Source: CAYSHJ01 sp964589725 (GTDB taxonomy: Bacteria > Planctomycetota > Planctomycetia > Planctomycetales > Planctomycetaceae). From it: 6,600 bases of DNA. This document shows, piece after piece, positions 1 to 5,451 of the stretch (position 1 is its first letter; the number at the start of each line of letters is the position of its first letter). Position numbers and translations under genes: made by a program. The notes beneath the pieces are model-generated. The model was not told the DNA's origin and ran no database searches. It was given only the letters and a program-made list of their open reading frames with translations. The stretch is taken from positions 1 through 6,600 of the forward strand of contig CAZPUJ010000270.1 in assembly GCA_964589725.1 (NCBI GenBank), read 5' to 3'.

Positions 1-1911
1 GCGCTGGTGACGGACACGGACACCGGGACGGGGACGCTCACGGACAACGACGGCGCGGCGGTGACGGTCAATGACGTGACGGTGGTGGAAGGGGTGGGCC
101 TGCTGTTCACGGTCACGTTGAACAACGCCGTGCAGGGTGGCACGCAAGTGAACGTGACGCTGTCGGGTGGGACGGCCACGGGCGGAGCGGCTCCGCTGAT
201 CTATCCAGAGGACTACAACAACGTGGTGGCCCCGCTGGCCTTCGCGGGGACGGCGGGGGAGACCCAACAGTTCACAGTCGCCACGCTGAACGACTCGGTG
301 TTGGAAGCCAGCGAGACGTTCACGGTCAACCTGAACGCGATCAACCCGCTCGTCACCGACACGGACACAGCGACGGGTACGATCACGGACAACGATTCGC
401 CGGATATCGTGATGAACTCTGTCACCGCCAACGGCAAGTCGACGTTGACCGTGCAGTACCAGATTCTGATCTCGGCAGTGACCAGCCCGCTGAGTCTGCG
501 GTTTCTGCAATCGTCGGACACTTTGGCCGATGGCGCAGACACCGTCTTGAGCACGGTCACGATCAGCAACGCGGCGGACCTGACGGTTGGTTCGCACACG
601 CTCAACTTCACGATCGGCTCGCAAGTGCTGCTGCCCGGCGCGGGAACGGCGGAAATCGCCAGCGACTACTTCATCCTGGCCGTCGCCGATCCCAATAATT
701 TGACTTCCGAAACCGACGCCGATCCGCTGAACGAGGACAACACAGTCTCGTTCGTCGGAGCCTATGCAGGCTCAACCACGATCCTTCTGCATGGCGGCTC
801 GGCGGCCGATACCGTCACGCTGACGTACCCATCAACGACATCTGGCAACGTCACGCTCAGCCTCAGCGGTTCGCTCAGCGCGACGTACACCGACGTCTAT
901 CGCCCATCCACGGACGACGACAACGCGACGGCTCAGTTCCGGCTGCGGACTCACGGCGGCAACGACACGGTCAACGTCGTGAACTCGGCCAACTTGACCG
1001 CGCGGCCGATGTTCGAACTCGGCGGCGATGGCGACGACGTGCTCAATGGAGCGGGCGGCGCGGACACGCTCAACGGCGGAACTGGGAACGACTCGCTGCA
1101 AGGTGGCAAAGGCAACGATTCGTTAGACGGCGGCACGGGGACCAACACGCTCGTCGAATCGGGCAACGTGGACTTCACGCTGACCAACATTAGGTTGACA
1201 GGCGTTGGCACAGACACGCTGGCGAATTTGCAAGTCGCCAATCTGACCGGCGGCAGTAGTTCGAACACCTTCACCGTAAGTGGTTGGACCGGCAGTGGCA
1301 CGATCGCCGGAGCGGCCGGCTCGGCCGATCGCATCGTCGCCGTTCGCGACACGGACATGACACTCACCAACACGTCGCTGGCGGCACTTGGCTTCGGCAC
1401 GTTGACGTTGAGCAACGTTGAAACCGCAAAGCTCACCGGAGGCGATTCAGCGAACGTCGTTGGCGCGGGCGCCTTTACGCTCGGCGCGGTCACTCTGCAT
1501 GGCGGCAACGGCAACGACGTGTTGATTGGTGGCTCGAAGAACGATTCGCTCGTTGGCGGCACCGGCCGCGACCTGTTGATCGGCGGCGCGGGTGCCGACA
1601 CGCTCGGCGGTGACTCCGGAGATGACATCCTGATCGGCGGCACCAGCTCACACAGCGGCAACCGCACCGCGCTCAACGCGATCATGGCTGAGTGGACCAG
1701 CGGAAACGTCTTCGCCACGCGAGTCGCCAATCTCCTCAACGGCGGCGGAGCGAACGGGACCACTAAGCTCAACAGCACCACTGTCCAGAACGACTCATCA
1801 GCCGCCGACAAGCTGACGGGGAGTTCGGATATCGACTGGTTCTTCCAATCCGCCGGTGATGCCTTGGTCGACTTCAGTTCCGCTGCTGGCGAAATCAAGA
1901 CGGCGATTTGA
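1..1911 (+). CDS. Large Calx-beta / RTX-repeat surface or secreted protein, C-terminal part (5' end outside window)
   Basis: The frame is open from the first base, so this is the last 636 codons of a longer gene. The window opens on the end of one Calx-beta unit (TDTDTGTGTLTDND), followed by a complete one at about nt 55-399 ending in the near-identical TDTDTATGTITDND; such units bind Ca2+ and usually occur in tandem in adhesins. About nt 400-780 resembles a CARDB/beta-sandwich region (DPLNEDN near its end). Two blocks of RTX-type nonapeptides (GGxGxDxLx) lie at about nt 1018-1150 and 1495-1650, and should form calcium-filled parallel beta-rolls. Between them a roughly 55-residue unit occurs twice. 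The last 80 residues (AEWTSG, RVANLLNGGG, DWFF) resemble a tail I associate with planctomycete repeat proteins. The protein is probably exported and involved in adhesion or matrix; no enzymatic domain is visible. The signal peptide would lie upstream of the window. The family call is firm, the exact role unknown. Confidence 0.88.
   Translation, partial: ALVTDTDTGTGTLTDNDGAAVTVNDVTVVEGVGLLFTVTLNNAVQGGTQVNVTLSGGTATGGAAPLIYPEDYNNVVAPLAFAGTAGETQQFTVATLNDSVLEASETFTVNLNAINPLVTDTDTATGTITDNDSPDIVMNSVTANGKSTLTVQYQILISAVTSPLSLRFLQSSDTLADGADTVLSTVTISNAADLTVGSHTLNFTIGSQVLLPGAGTAEIASDYFILAVADPNNLTSETDADPLNEDNTVSFVGAYAGSTTILLHGGSAADTVTLTYPSTTSGNVTLSLSGSLSATYTDVYRPSTDDDNATAQFRLRTHGGNDTVNVVNSANLTARPMFELGGDGDDVLNGAGGADTLNGGTGNDSLQGGKGNDSLDGGTGTNTLVESGNVDFTLTNIRLTGVGTDTLANLQVANLTGGSSSNTFTVSGWTGSGTIAGAAGSADRIVAVRDTDMTLTNTSLAALGFGTLTLSNVETAKLTGGDSANVVGAGAFTLGAVTLHGGNGNDVLIGGSKNDSLVGGTGRDLLIGGAGADTLGGDSGDDILIGGTSSHSGNRTALNAIMAEWTSGNVFATRVANLLNGGGANGTTKLNSTTVQNDSSAADKLTGSSDIDWFFQSAGDALVDFSSAAGEIKTAI
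1018..1150 (+). other. RTX-type calcium-binding nonapeptide block 1
   Basis: The translation shows consecutive glycine/aspartate-rich nonapeptides (GGDGDDVLN, GAGGADTLN, GGTGNDSLQ, GGKGNDSLD, GGTGTNTL). These match the hemolysin-type Ca2+-binding consensus GGxGxDxUx. It is a domain within the large surface protein. The last unit has N in place of D, a typical degenerate terminal copy. Confidence 0.85.
1495..1650 (+). other. RTX-type calcium-binding nonapeptide block 2
   Basis: This is a second run of hemolysin-type nonapeptides within the surface protein (GGNGNDVLI, GGSKNDSLV, GGTGRDLLI, GGAGADTLG, GDSGDDILI, GG). It is separated from the first block by two copies of a beta-rich module. The pattern continues almost to the conserved-looking C-terminal tail. 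Confidence 0.85.
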
Positions 1912-2078
1912 TTGGGCACGGCTGGCCCGATGATGCTCTCCGCCGTGTCGTCGCGGCTGCTCGCCACCTGGTACTGGCAAATCGAGACATTCGGGGTCGT
2001 TTCCGGTCATCGCATCGGAAAAACCCGAACGCAGAGCAAGGCACACGGCGAGTGACGAAAACCCCCATGAAACCCAGC

Positions 2079-2112
2079 AAAAAAACCTTGTTTGCAGGGT
2101 TTGCAAACAAGG
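2079..2112 (-). terminator. Intrinsic terminator of the tRNA-Ile/tRNA-Ala unit
   Basis: A perfect 11-bp stem (CCTTGTTTGCA with its complement, at 2086-2096 and 2102-2112) encloses a 5-nt loop. On the minus strand it is followed by seven consecutive T (2085-2079). It starts 9 nt past the 3' end of tRNA-Ala, exactly where a Rho-independent terminator of this unit should be. On the plus strand the same stem is followed by only four T, so it might also weakly stop transcripts coming from the surface-protein gene, whose stop codon lies about 170 nt away. Confidence 0.88.
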
Positions 2113-2121
2113 CTTTTGAGA

Positions 2122-2194
2122 TGGAGACGACGAGGGTCGAACTCGCAACCTCCGGCTTGCAAAGCCGGCGCTCTCCCAATTGAGCTACGTCCCC
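2122..2194 (-). tRNA. tRNA-Ala (anticodon UGC)
   Basis: The minus strand folds into a complete 73-nt cloverleaf: 7-bp acceptor stem (GGGGACG/CGTCTCC), D arm GCTC...GAGC, anticodon stem CCGGC/GCCGG with loop TTTGCAA, and T arm GCGAG-TTCGACC-CTCGT. The anticodon TGC lies at 2159-2161. The acceptor stem carries the G3:U70 wobble pair, the main alanyl-tRNA synthetase identity element, and the discriminator base is A. The CCA end is not encoded. It is the second gene of the unit, 114 bp after tRNA-Ile and just ahead of a strong terminator. Confidence 0.97.
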
Positions 2195-2308
2195 CCGATC
2201 GATTTTCGATTTTTGATTGCCGGTTTTCGATTTACCCAAACAAGCGGCAGGCGTAGCCAAGCCTCTCGCTAAATCGAAAATCATCAATCGAAAATCAAAA
2301 ATGGACAG
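2195..2308 (-). repeat. tRNA-tRNA spacer with nested AT-rich inverted repeats
   Basis: The 114-bp spacer between the two tRNA genes contains inverted repeats built from variants of ATTTTCGAT and ATTTTTGATT. The arms 2224-2234 and 2270-2280 are perfectly complementary over 11 bp. The arms 2209-2218 and 2293-2302 are complementary over 10 bp. In the precursor RNA these would fold into a long imperfect stem holding the two tRNAs apart. It may serve as a processing signal or be a small inserted repeat; the sequence does not decide between these. Confidence 0.6.
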
Positions 2309-2382
2309 TGGGCGTACTTGGATTCGAACCAAGGACCTCAGCTTTATCAGAGCTGCGCTCTAGCCAACTGAGCTATACGCCC
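2309..2382 (-). tRNA. tRNA-Ile (anticodon GAU)
   Basis: The minus strand folds into a complete 74-nt cloverleaf: acceptor stem GGGCGTA/TACGCCC with discriminator A, D arm GCTC...GAGC, anticodon stem CAGCT/AGCTG with loop CTGATAA, and T arm CTTGG-TTCGAAT-CCAAG. The anticodon GAT lies at 2346-2348 and reads AUC/AUU isoleucine codons. The CCA end is not encoded. It is the first gene of a two-tRNA unit. No convincing promoter was recognised between it and the repeat element upstream. Confidence 0.97.
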
Positions 2383-2489
2383 TCGCAGGCAGGGCGAAGG
2401 ATTGTGCCGATTGTCGGGAATGATGTCTAGCGACGGCAGGAAGTGTGCATGGCTGGCTAATTCTCCCAGTTGCGTGGCCTGTGGAGGCA

Positions 2490-2512
2490 TACAAGCCCGA
2501 AGCGCAAGCGAG
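2490..2512 (-). repeat. Inverted copy of the 23-bp repeat core
   Basis: These 23 bases are the exact reverse complement of the core found three times at 2530-2552, 2573-2595 and 2616-2638. Pairing with the nearest copy gives a 23-bp perfect stem with a 17-nt loop, a very stable hairpin in DNA or RNA. In translation the core yields peptides such as PEAQARE or SPKRKRG, which I recognise as artefact proteins common in planctomycete annotations. Confidence 0.85.
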
Positions 2513-2521
2513 GGAATCCGC

Positions 2522-2649
2522 AGAAATCTCTCGCTTGCGCTTCGGGCTTGTATTTCAACCAAGCAGAAATCTCTCGCTTGCGCTTCGGGCTTGTATTTCA
2601 ACCAAGCAGAAATCTCTCGCTTGCGCTTCGGGCTTGTATTTCAACCAAG
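2522..2649 (+). repeat. Three tandem copies of a 43-bp repeat
   Basis: The units begin at 2522, 2565 and 2608 with an exact 43-bp period and essentially identical sequence; only the last bases of the third differ. Each contains the core CTCGCTTGCGCTTCGGGC followed by TTGTATTTCAACCAAG. The perfect identity of the copies indicates recent amplification. Copies abut one another with no variable spacers, so this is not a CRISPR array. Open frames that cross it are repeat-derived artefacts. Confidence 0.92.
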
Positions 2650-2762
2650 ACGCAGATTGAAGAATTAGCCAGCCGTGGGAAGTGTACCATTCCGGAATCT
2701 CTGGAGCGTTGGTTTCAACCTTTGGTCAACATTTGCGGCGTGGATTCCAGTTTCTTCTTGCC

Positions 2763-4904
2763 TCACCATTTCGGATTCATGCCCAGGTTCTTTACCAAGA
2801 ACGACCATTGGTCCGTGACTTCGTCGATGACCTTCGAGGTCGGCTTACCCGCGCCGTGGCCGGCTCGAGTTTCGATGCGGATCAGCGTCGGTGACTCGCC
2901 AGCTTGTGCGGCTTGCAGGGCGGCGGCGAATTTGAAGCTGTGACCGGGGACGACTCGGTCGTCGGTGTCAGCCGTCGTGACAAGCGTCGCGGGGTATTTC
3001 GCGCCGGGCTTGAGGTTGTGATACGGCGAGTAGGCGCGGATCGCTTGGAACTCGTCAGCGTTGTCGGCCGAGCCGTAATCGTCGACCCAAAAACGACCGG
3101 CTGTGAACTTGTGAAACCGCAACATGTCCATCACGCCGACGGCCGGCAGACACGCGCCGAACAAGTCGGGCCGCTGCGTCATGCAGGCGCCGACGAGCAG
3201 GCCGCCGTTGCTACCGCCTTGAATCGCGAGCTTGTTCGACGTCGTGTATTTATTGGCAATCAGCCACTCGGCAGCCGAGATGAAGTCGTCGAAGACGTTT
3301 TGCTTGTGGAGCTTCGTGCCGGCCTTGTGCCAGTCTTCGCCGTATTCGCCGCCGCCGCGCAAGTTGGCCATCGCGAACACGCCCCCCATCTCCATCCAGG
3401 CTAGTCGCGACACCGAAAAACTCGGCACCTGTGAAATCGCGAAGCCACCGTAGCCATACAGTAACGTCGGGTTCAAGCCATCCAGCTTTAGTCCTTTTTT
3501 GTGAGCCACAAACATCGGCACCTTGGTGCCGTCCTTGCTGGGGTAGAAGACTTGCTTGACCTCGTAGTCGTCGGAGCTGAACTTCACTTTGGTCTGTCGG
3601 AAGACCGAGTCTTGGCCGGTCAACAGGTCGAAGTGGTAAATGCTCGCCGGCGTGTTGAAGCTCGAAAATGAATAGAACGTTTCCGCGTCACCCCGCTTGC
3701 CGCCGAAGCCGCTCGCTGAGCCGATGCCGGGGAACTCGACCTCGCGGATGAAGCTGCCGTCCAGGCGGAACAGCTTCACTTGCGTCTTGGCATCCCTGAG
3801 GTACGTCGCCACGAACTGATTGGCCACGACGTTCATACCCACGAGCGTTTCCTGCGCGTGCGGAATCAACTCGCGGAAGTGTTCCGGCTGCGGTTGGCGA
3901 ATGTCGATCGCAATGACTCGCTTGCGCGGCGCGTCGAGGTCCGTCTGAAAGAAGAACAGCGGGCCGTCGTTGTCGATGAACGTGAATTCGTGATCGAAGT
4001 TGTCGATCAGGTCGATCGGCATGCCGTATGGTTCGGTCAGGTCTTTGTACGCGATGCGGTATTTGTCGTCGGTTCCTTTCCAAGTCGTGATGACCAGATA
4101 CCGGCCATCTTCGGTGACGGTCGCGTTGAAGCCCCAGTCGGGTTGGTCCGGACGTCGATGCACCAGCACATCGTCCGCCTGCGGCGTGCCGATCCGGTGA
4201 AAGAAGACTTTCTGATTCTTGTTGAGATCTTGAAACGCCGCGCCAGTTTTCGGTTCATCGTACCGGCTGTAGAAGAAGCCGCGCGAGTCTTTTGTCCACG
4301 AAACGCCGCTGAACTTGAGCCATTTCAGCTCGTCCGGCAGCAGGCGGCCGGAGTCGACTTCCATCACGCGCCACGTGTTCCAGTCCGAGCCAGCCTCGGC
4401 CACGCTGTAGGCGAGTAACATGCCGTCGTCGCTGAACGACGTGCTGGCCAGTGCGACGGTACCGTCCTTCGACCAGGTGTTCGGATCGATCAGCACCTGC
4501 GGTTCGGACTTCAGTGTGTCGAGCCGATACAGCACCGACTGGTTCTGCAAGCCGTCGTTCTTGAAGTAGAAGTACCGGCCGCCCGATTGAAACGGCACGC
4601 CATACTTTTCATAGTTCCAGAGTTCCGTCAGCCGCTTGCGAATGGTATCTCGCTGCGGGATTGCTTCGAGGAACCCGAACGTGACCTTGTTCTGAGCGGC
4701 CACCCAATCGGCGACCTCTTTCGATTGCCGAACGTCATCCTCCAGCCAGCGATACGGGTCGGCGACTTTCACACCGTGAAGTTCCTCGACGTGATCAACT
4801 TTCCTGGTCTCGACATATTTCATGCGTTGCTCCCCCGCCACCAACATCGTCGTCGCTAAGACGACGACCACGCCGAACAACTTCCTGAGATCAGTTTGCC
4901 GCAT
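2763..4904 (-). CDS. Exported prolyl oligopeptidase (S9A family serine peptidase, EC 3.4.21.26)
   Basis: This 713-residue protein cleaves short peptides after proline. An N-terminal signal peptide is visible (charged MRQTDLRK, hydrophobic core to about residue 22, likely cut near LVA-GEQ), so it should act in the periplasm or outside. PYRWLED at about residues 50-56 opens the family; a seven-bladed propeller follows to about residue 440, then the alpha/beta-hydrolase domain. The triad is complete: Ser565 in GGSNGG, Asp648 in DDRVVP, His683 in AGHGAGKP. Equivalents of the oxyanion Tyr (about 485 in YGYGGF), Phe488, Trp606 and Arg650 of the pig enzyme's active site are also present. Total length matches the roughly 710-residue family norm plus a signal peptide. 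I chose the start at 4904 because GGGGAG lies 8 nt upstream and it places the signal peptide correctly; the frame stays open to 5147, but only through repeat-like DNA. It appears to be a single-gene transcript. Confidence 0.95.
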   Translation of the reverse strand: MRQTDLRKLFGVVVVLATTMLVAGEQRMKYVETRKVDHVEELHGVKVADPYRWLEDDVRQSKEVADWVAAQNKVTFGFLEAIPQRDTIRKRLTELWNYEKYGVPFQSGGRYFYFKNDGLQNQSVLYRLDTLKSEPQVLIDPNTWSKDGTVALASTSFSDDGMLLAYSVAEAGSDWNTWRVMEVDSGRLLPDELKWLKFSGVSWTKDSRGFFYSRYDEPKTGAAFQDLNKNQKVFFHRIGTPQADDVLVHRRPDQPDWGFNATVTEDGRYLVITTWKGTDDKYRIAYKDLTEPYGMPIDLIDNFDHEFTFIDNDGPLFFFQTDLDAPRKRVIAIDIRQPQPEHFRELIPHAQETLVGMNVVANQFVATYLRDAKTQVKLFRLDGSFIREVEFPGIGSASGFGGKRGDAETFYSFSSFNTPASIYHFDLLTGQDSVFRQTKVKFSSDDYEVKQVFYPSKDGTKVPMFVAHKKGLKLDGLNPTLLYGYGGFAISQVPSFSVSRLAWMEMGGVFAMANLRGGGEYGEDWHKAGTKLHKQNVFDDFISAAEWLIANKYTTSNKLAIQGGSNGGLLVGACMTQRPDLFGACLPAVGVMDMLRFHKFTAGRFWVDDYGSADNADEFQAIRAYSPYHNLKPGAKYPATLVTTADTDDRVVPGHSFKFAAALQAAQAGESPTLIRIETRAGHGAGKPTSKVIDEVTDQWSFLVKNLGMNPKW

Positions 4905-4912
4905 CGCACGAT

Positions 4913-4918
4913 CTCCCC
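4913..4918 (-). promoter_or_regulatory. Ribosome binding site of the prolyl oligopeptidase gene
   Basis: On the minus strand GGGGAG sits 8 nt before the ATG at 4904. It decides the start: the longer open frame has ATG codons further upstream (for instance at 4934), but they have no comparable site and would bury the signal peptide behind extra charged residues. Confidence 0.7.
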
Positions 4919-5073
4919 GTCTTGCCGTTGTCATTGCCCCGGACGTCGTAAGCATCTCCGTGAAACGCCCGCAGCGATGCGAACAACGTTGCGAGAGGAT
5001 AGCCGCACGCCGTGACCCGCGGTATGTCTCCACGACACGGGGGCCTAACGCGGGCTTCACCCGCAATCTTGCT

Positions 5074-5113
5074 CCCTCTCCCCCGCATCGGGGGAGAGGG
5101 CTGGGGTGAGGGG
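5074..5113 (+). repeat. REP-like palindromic repeat, forward copy
   Basis: A perfect 12-bp stem (CCCTCTCCCCCG, 5074-5085 with 5089-5100) with a 3-nt loop is followed by CTGGGGTGAGGGG. The same hairpin occurs in inverted orientation at 5300-5326. This GC-rich unit is a dispersed repeat found in many bacterial genomes, and its translations (PLPRIGGEGWGEG, PSPPHRGRGLG) are familiar artefacts. It lies about 170 bp upstream of the peptidase start and may affect its leader transcript. Confidence 0.85.
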
Positions 5114-5130
5114 GTTCATGGGCCGGTGGA

Positions 5131-5155
5131 GAGCTCGGTCCCCTCACCCAGCCCT
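5131..5155 (-). repeat. Partial inverted REP-like copy, left of the inserted element
   Basis: GAGCTCGGTCCCCTCACCC and the next six bases match the start of the copy at 5278-5303 with few differences, then the match stops exactly at the left end of the 123-bp element. The C-rich part also pairs imperfectly with 5098-5113. It therefore looks like the beginning of an inverted REP unit cut off or duplicated when the element inserted. Confidence 0.65.
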
Positions 5156-5277
5156 GTGAACGTGACGAAAATTGACCTGTATAGGCACTTTTTCATAAGC
5201 GGCCGCTCGAATGCGTGTGTTCCGTCGGCGAAAAAAACGCCAAACCACTTAAAACACAGCGTTTCGTCACGTTCACA
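5155..5277. mobile_element. 123-bp element with perfect 16-bp terminal inverted repeats
   Basis: TGTGAACGTGACGAAA at 5155-5170 is the exact reverse complement of 5262-5277. The 91-bp interior has lower GC content than its surroundings, contains a GCGGCCGC palindrome and a small GGCG/CGCC hairpin around a run of seven A, and holds no gene. Both flanks begin the same REP-like sequence (5131-5155 and 5278-5303), as expected if insertion duplicated about 25 bp of target. It is most likely a MITE or a similar small mobile palindrome; a regulatory structure is the alternative. Confidence 0.55.
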
Positions 5278-5327
5278 GAGCTCGGCCCCCTCACCCTAAC
5301 CCTCTCCCCCGATGCGGGGGAGAGGGG
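5278..5327 (-). repeat. REP-like palindromic repeat, inverted copy
   Basis: GAGCTCGGCCCCCTCACCC leads into a perfect 12-bp hairpin (5300-5311 with 5315-5326, 3-nt loop), the reverse orientation of the unit at 5074-5113. Together the two form a head-to-head pair interrupted by the 123-bp element. Between here and the end of fpg (5328-5451) I see no gene. Confidence 0.85.
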
Positions 5328-5420
5328 ACCAATTGCGTGCACGGCGCGCATATTTGATAACCGAAGACTCTAACAGCCATTGGCACGGCTGACGTCGGCA
5401 AGGTTTCACCGCGGGATGTC

Positions 5421-5437
5421 CGGCCTCGGAGAGGCCG
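5421..5437 (-). terminator. Possible hairpin terminator downstream of fpg
   Basis: CGGCCTC (5421-5427) pairs with GAGGCCG (5431-5437) around a 3-nt loop, 14 nt past the fpg stop codon on the minus strand. No T-run follows, so it is not a classical intrinsic terminator. It may instead stabilise the 3' end of the mRNA. Confidence 0.35.
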
Positions 5438-5451
5438 CTCCGAAATCCAAT

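Larger units (their letters stand above)
2448..2677. mobile_element. MITE-like non-autonomous element with 17-bp terminal inverted repeats
   Basis: The ends 2448-2464 and 2661-2677 are inverted copies of CAYGGCTGGCTAATTCT, 17 bp with one mismatch; the inner 14 bp match exactly. An 8-bp direct repeat GGAAGTGT flanks the pair at 2439-2446 and 2678-2685, leaving one extra base on the left, which fits a target-site duplication. The roughly 230-bp body has no credible gene and is mostly the 43-bp tandem repeat plus one inverted copy. A small transposase-mobilised element is the simplest reading. No transposase is present inside it, so the call rests on end structure only. Confidence 0.5.

Noticed and set aside
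1914..1926. The 13-mer GGGCACGGCTGGC shared with 6437-6449, as a further mobile element end next to the surface-protein stop codon.
   Set aside because: There is no partner inverted end nearby and a single 13-bp match in a GC-rich window can arise by chance. It is mentioned only as context for the MITE finding.
951..1967. Long 338-codon open frame antisense to the surface-protein gene, and smaller ones at 213-611 and 832-1101.
   Set aside because: They mirror the codon bias of the Gly/Asp/Thr-rich repeat gene on the other strand. The translations are low-complexity Pro/Ser/Val with no recognisable domain.
1798..2332. Open frames on both strands crossing the tRNA genes.
   Set aside because: They overlap two perfect tRNA genes and a terminator, and the translated segments are just tRNA sequence read as protein.
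2522..2649. CRISPR array.
   Set aside because: The units are directly adjacent and identical over their full 43 bp, without unique spacers, and no cas gene is nearby.
2347..2943. Several short open frames with peptides such as PEAQARE, SPKRKRG and LALRACISTK.
   Set aside because: They are translations of the 43-bp repeat and its inverted copy; their peptides repeat with the DNA period.
3780..4418. 212-codon plus-strand frame, and others within the peptidase and fpg genes.
   Set aside because: They are shadows of well-identified minus-strand genes with intact catalytic motifs, and show no domain or start signals of their own.
4905..5147. N-terminal extension of the peptidase by 81 residues.
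   Set aside because: The extension translates a REP-like hairpin (PSPLPRCGGEGA) and would place the clear signal peptide internally. The start at 4904 has a good ribosome-binding site.
5171..5200. Promoter-like TTGACC with a CATAAG about 16 nt downstream, inside the 123-bp element.
   Set aside because: The -10 match is poor and it would drive transcription on the plus strand, where no gene follows.
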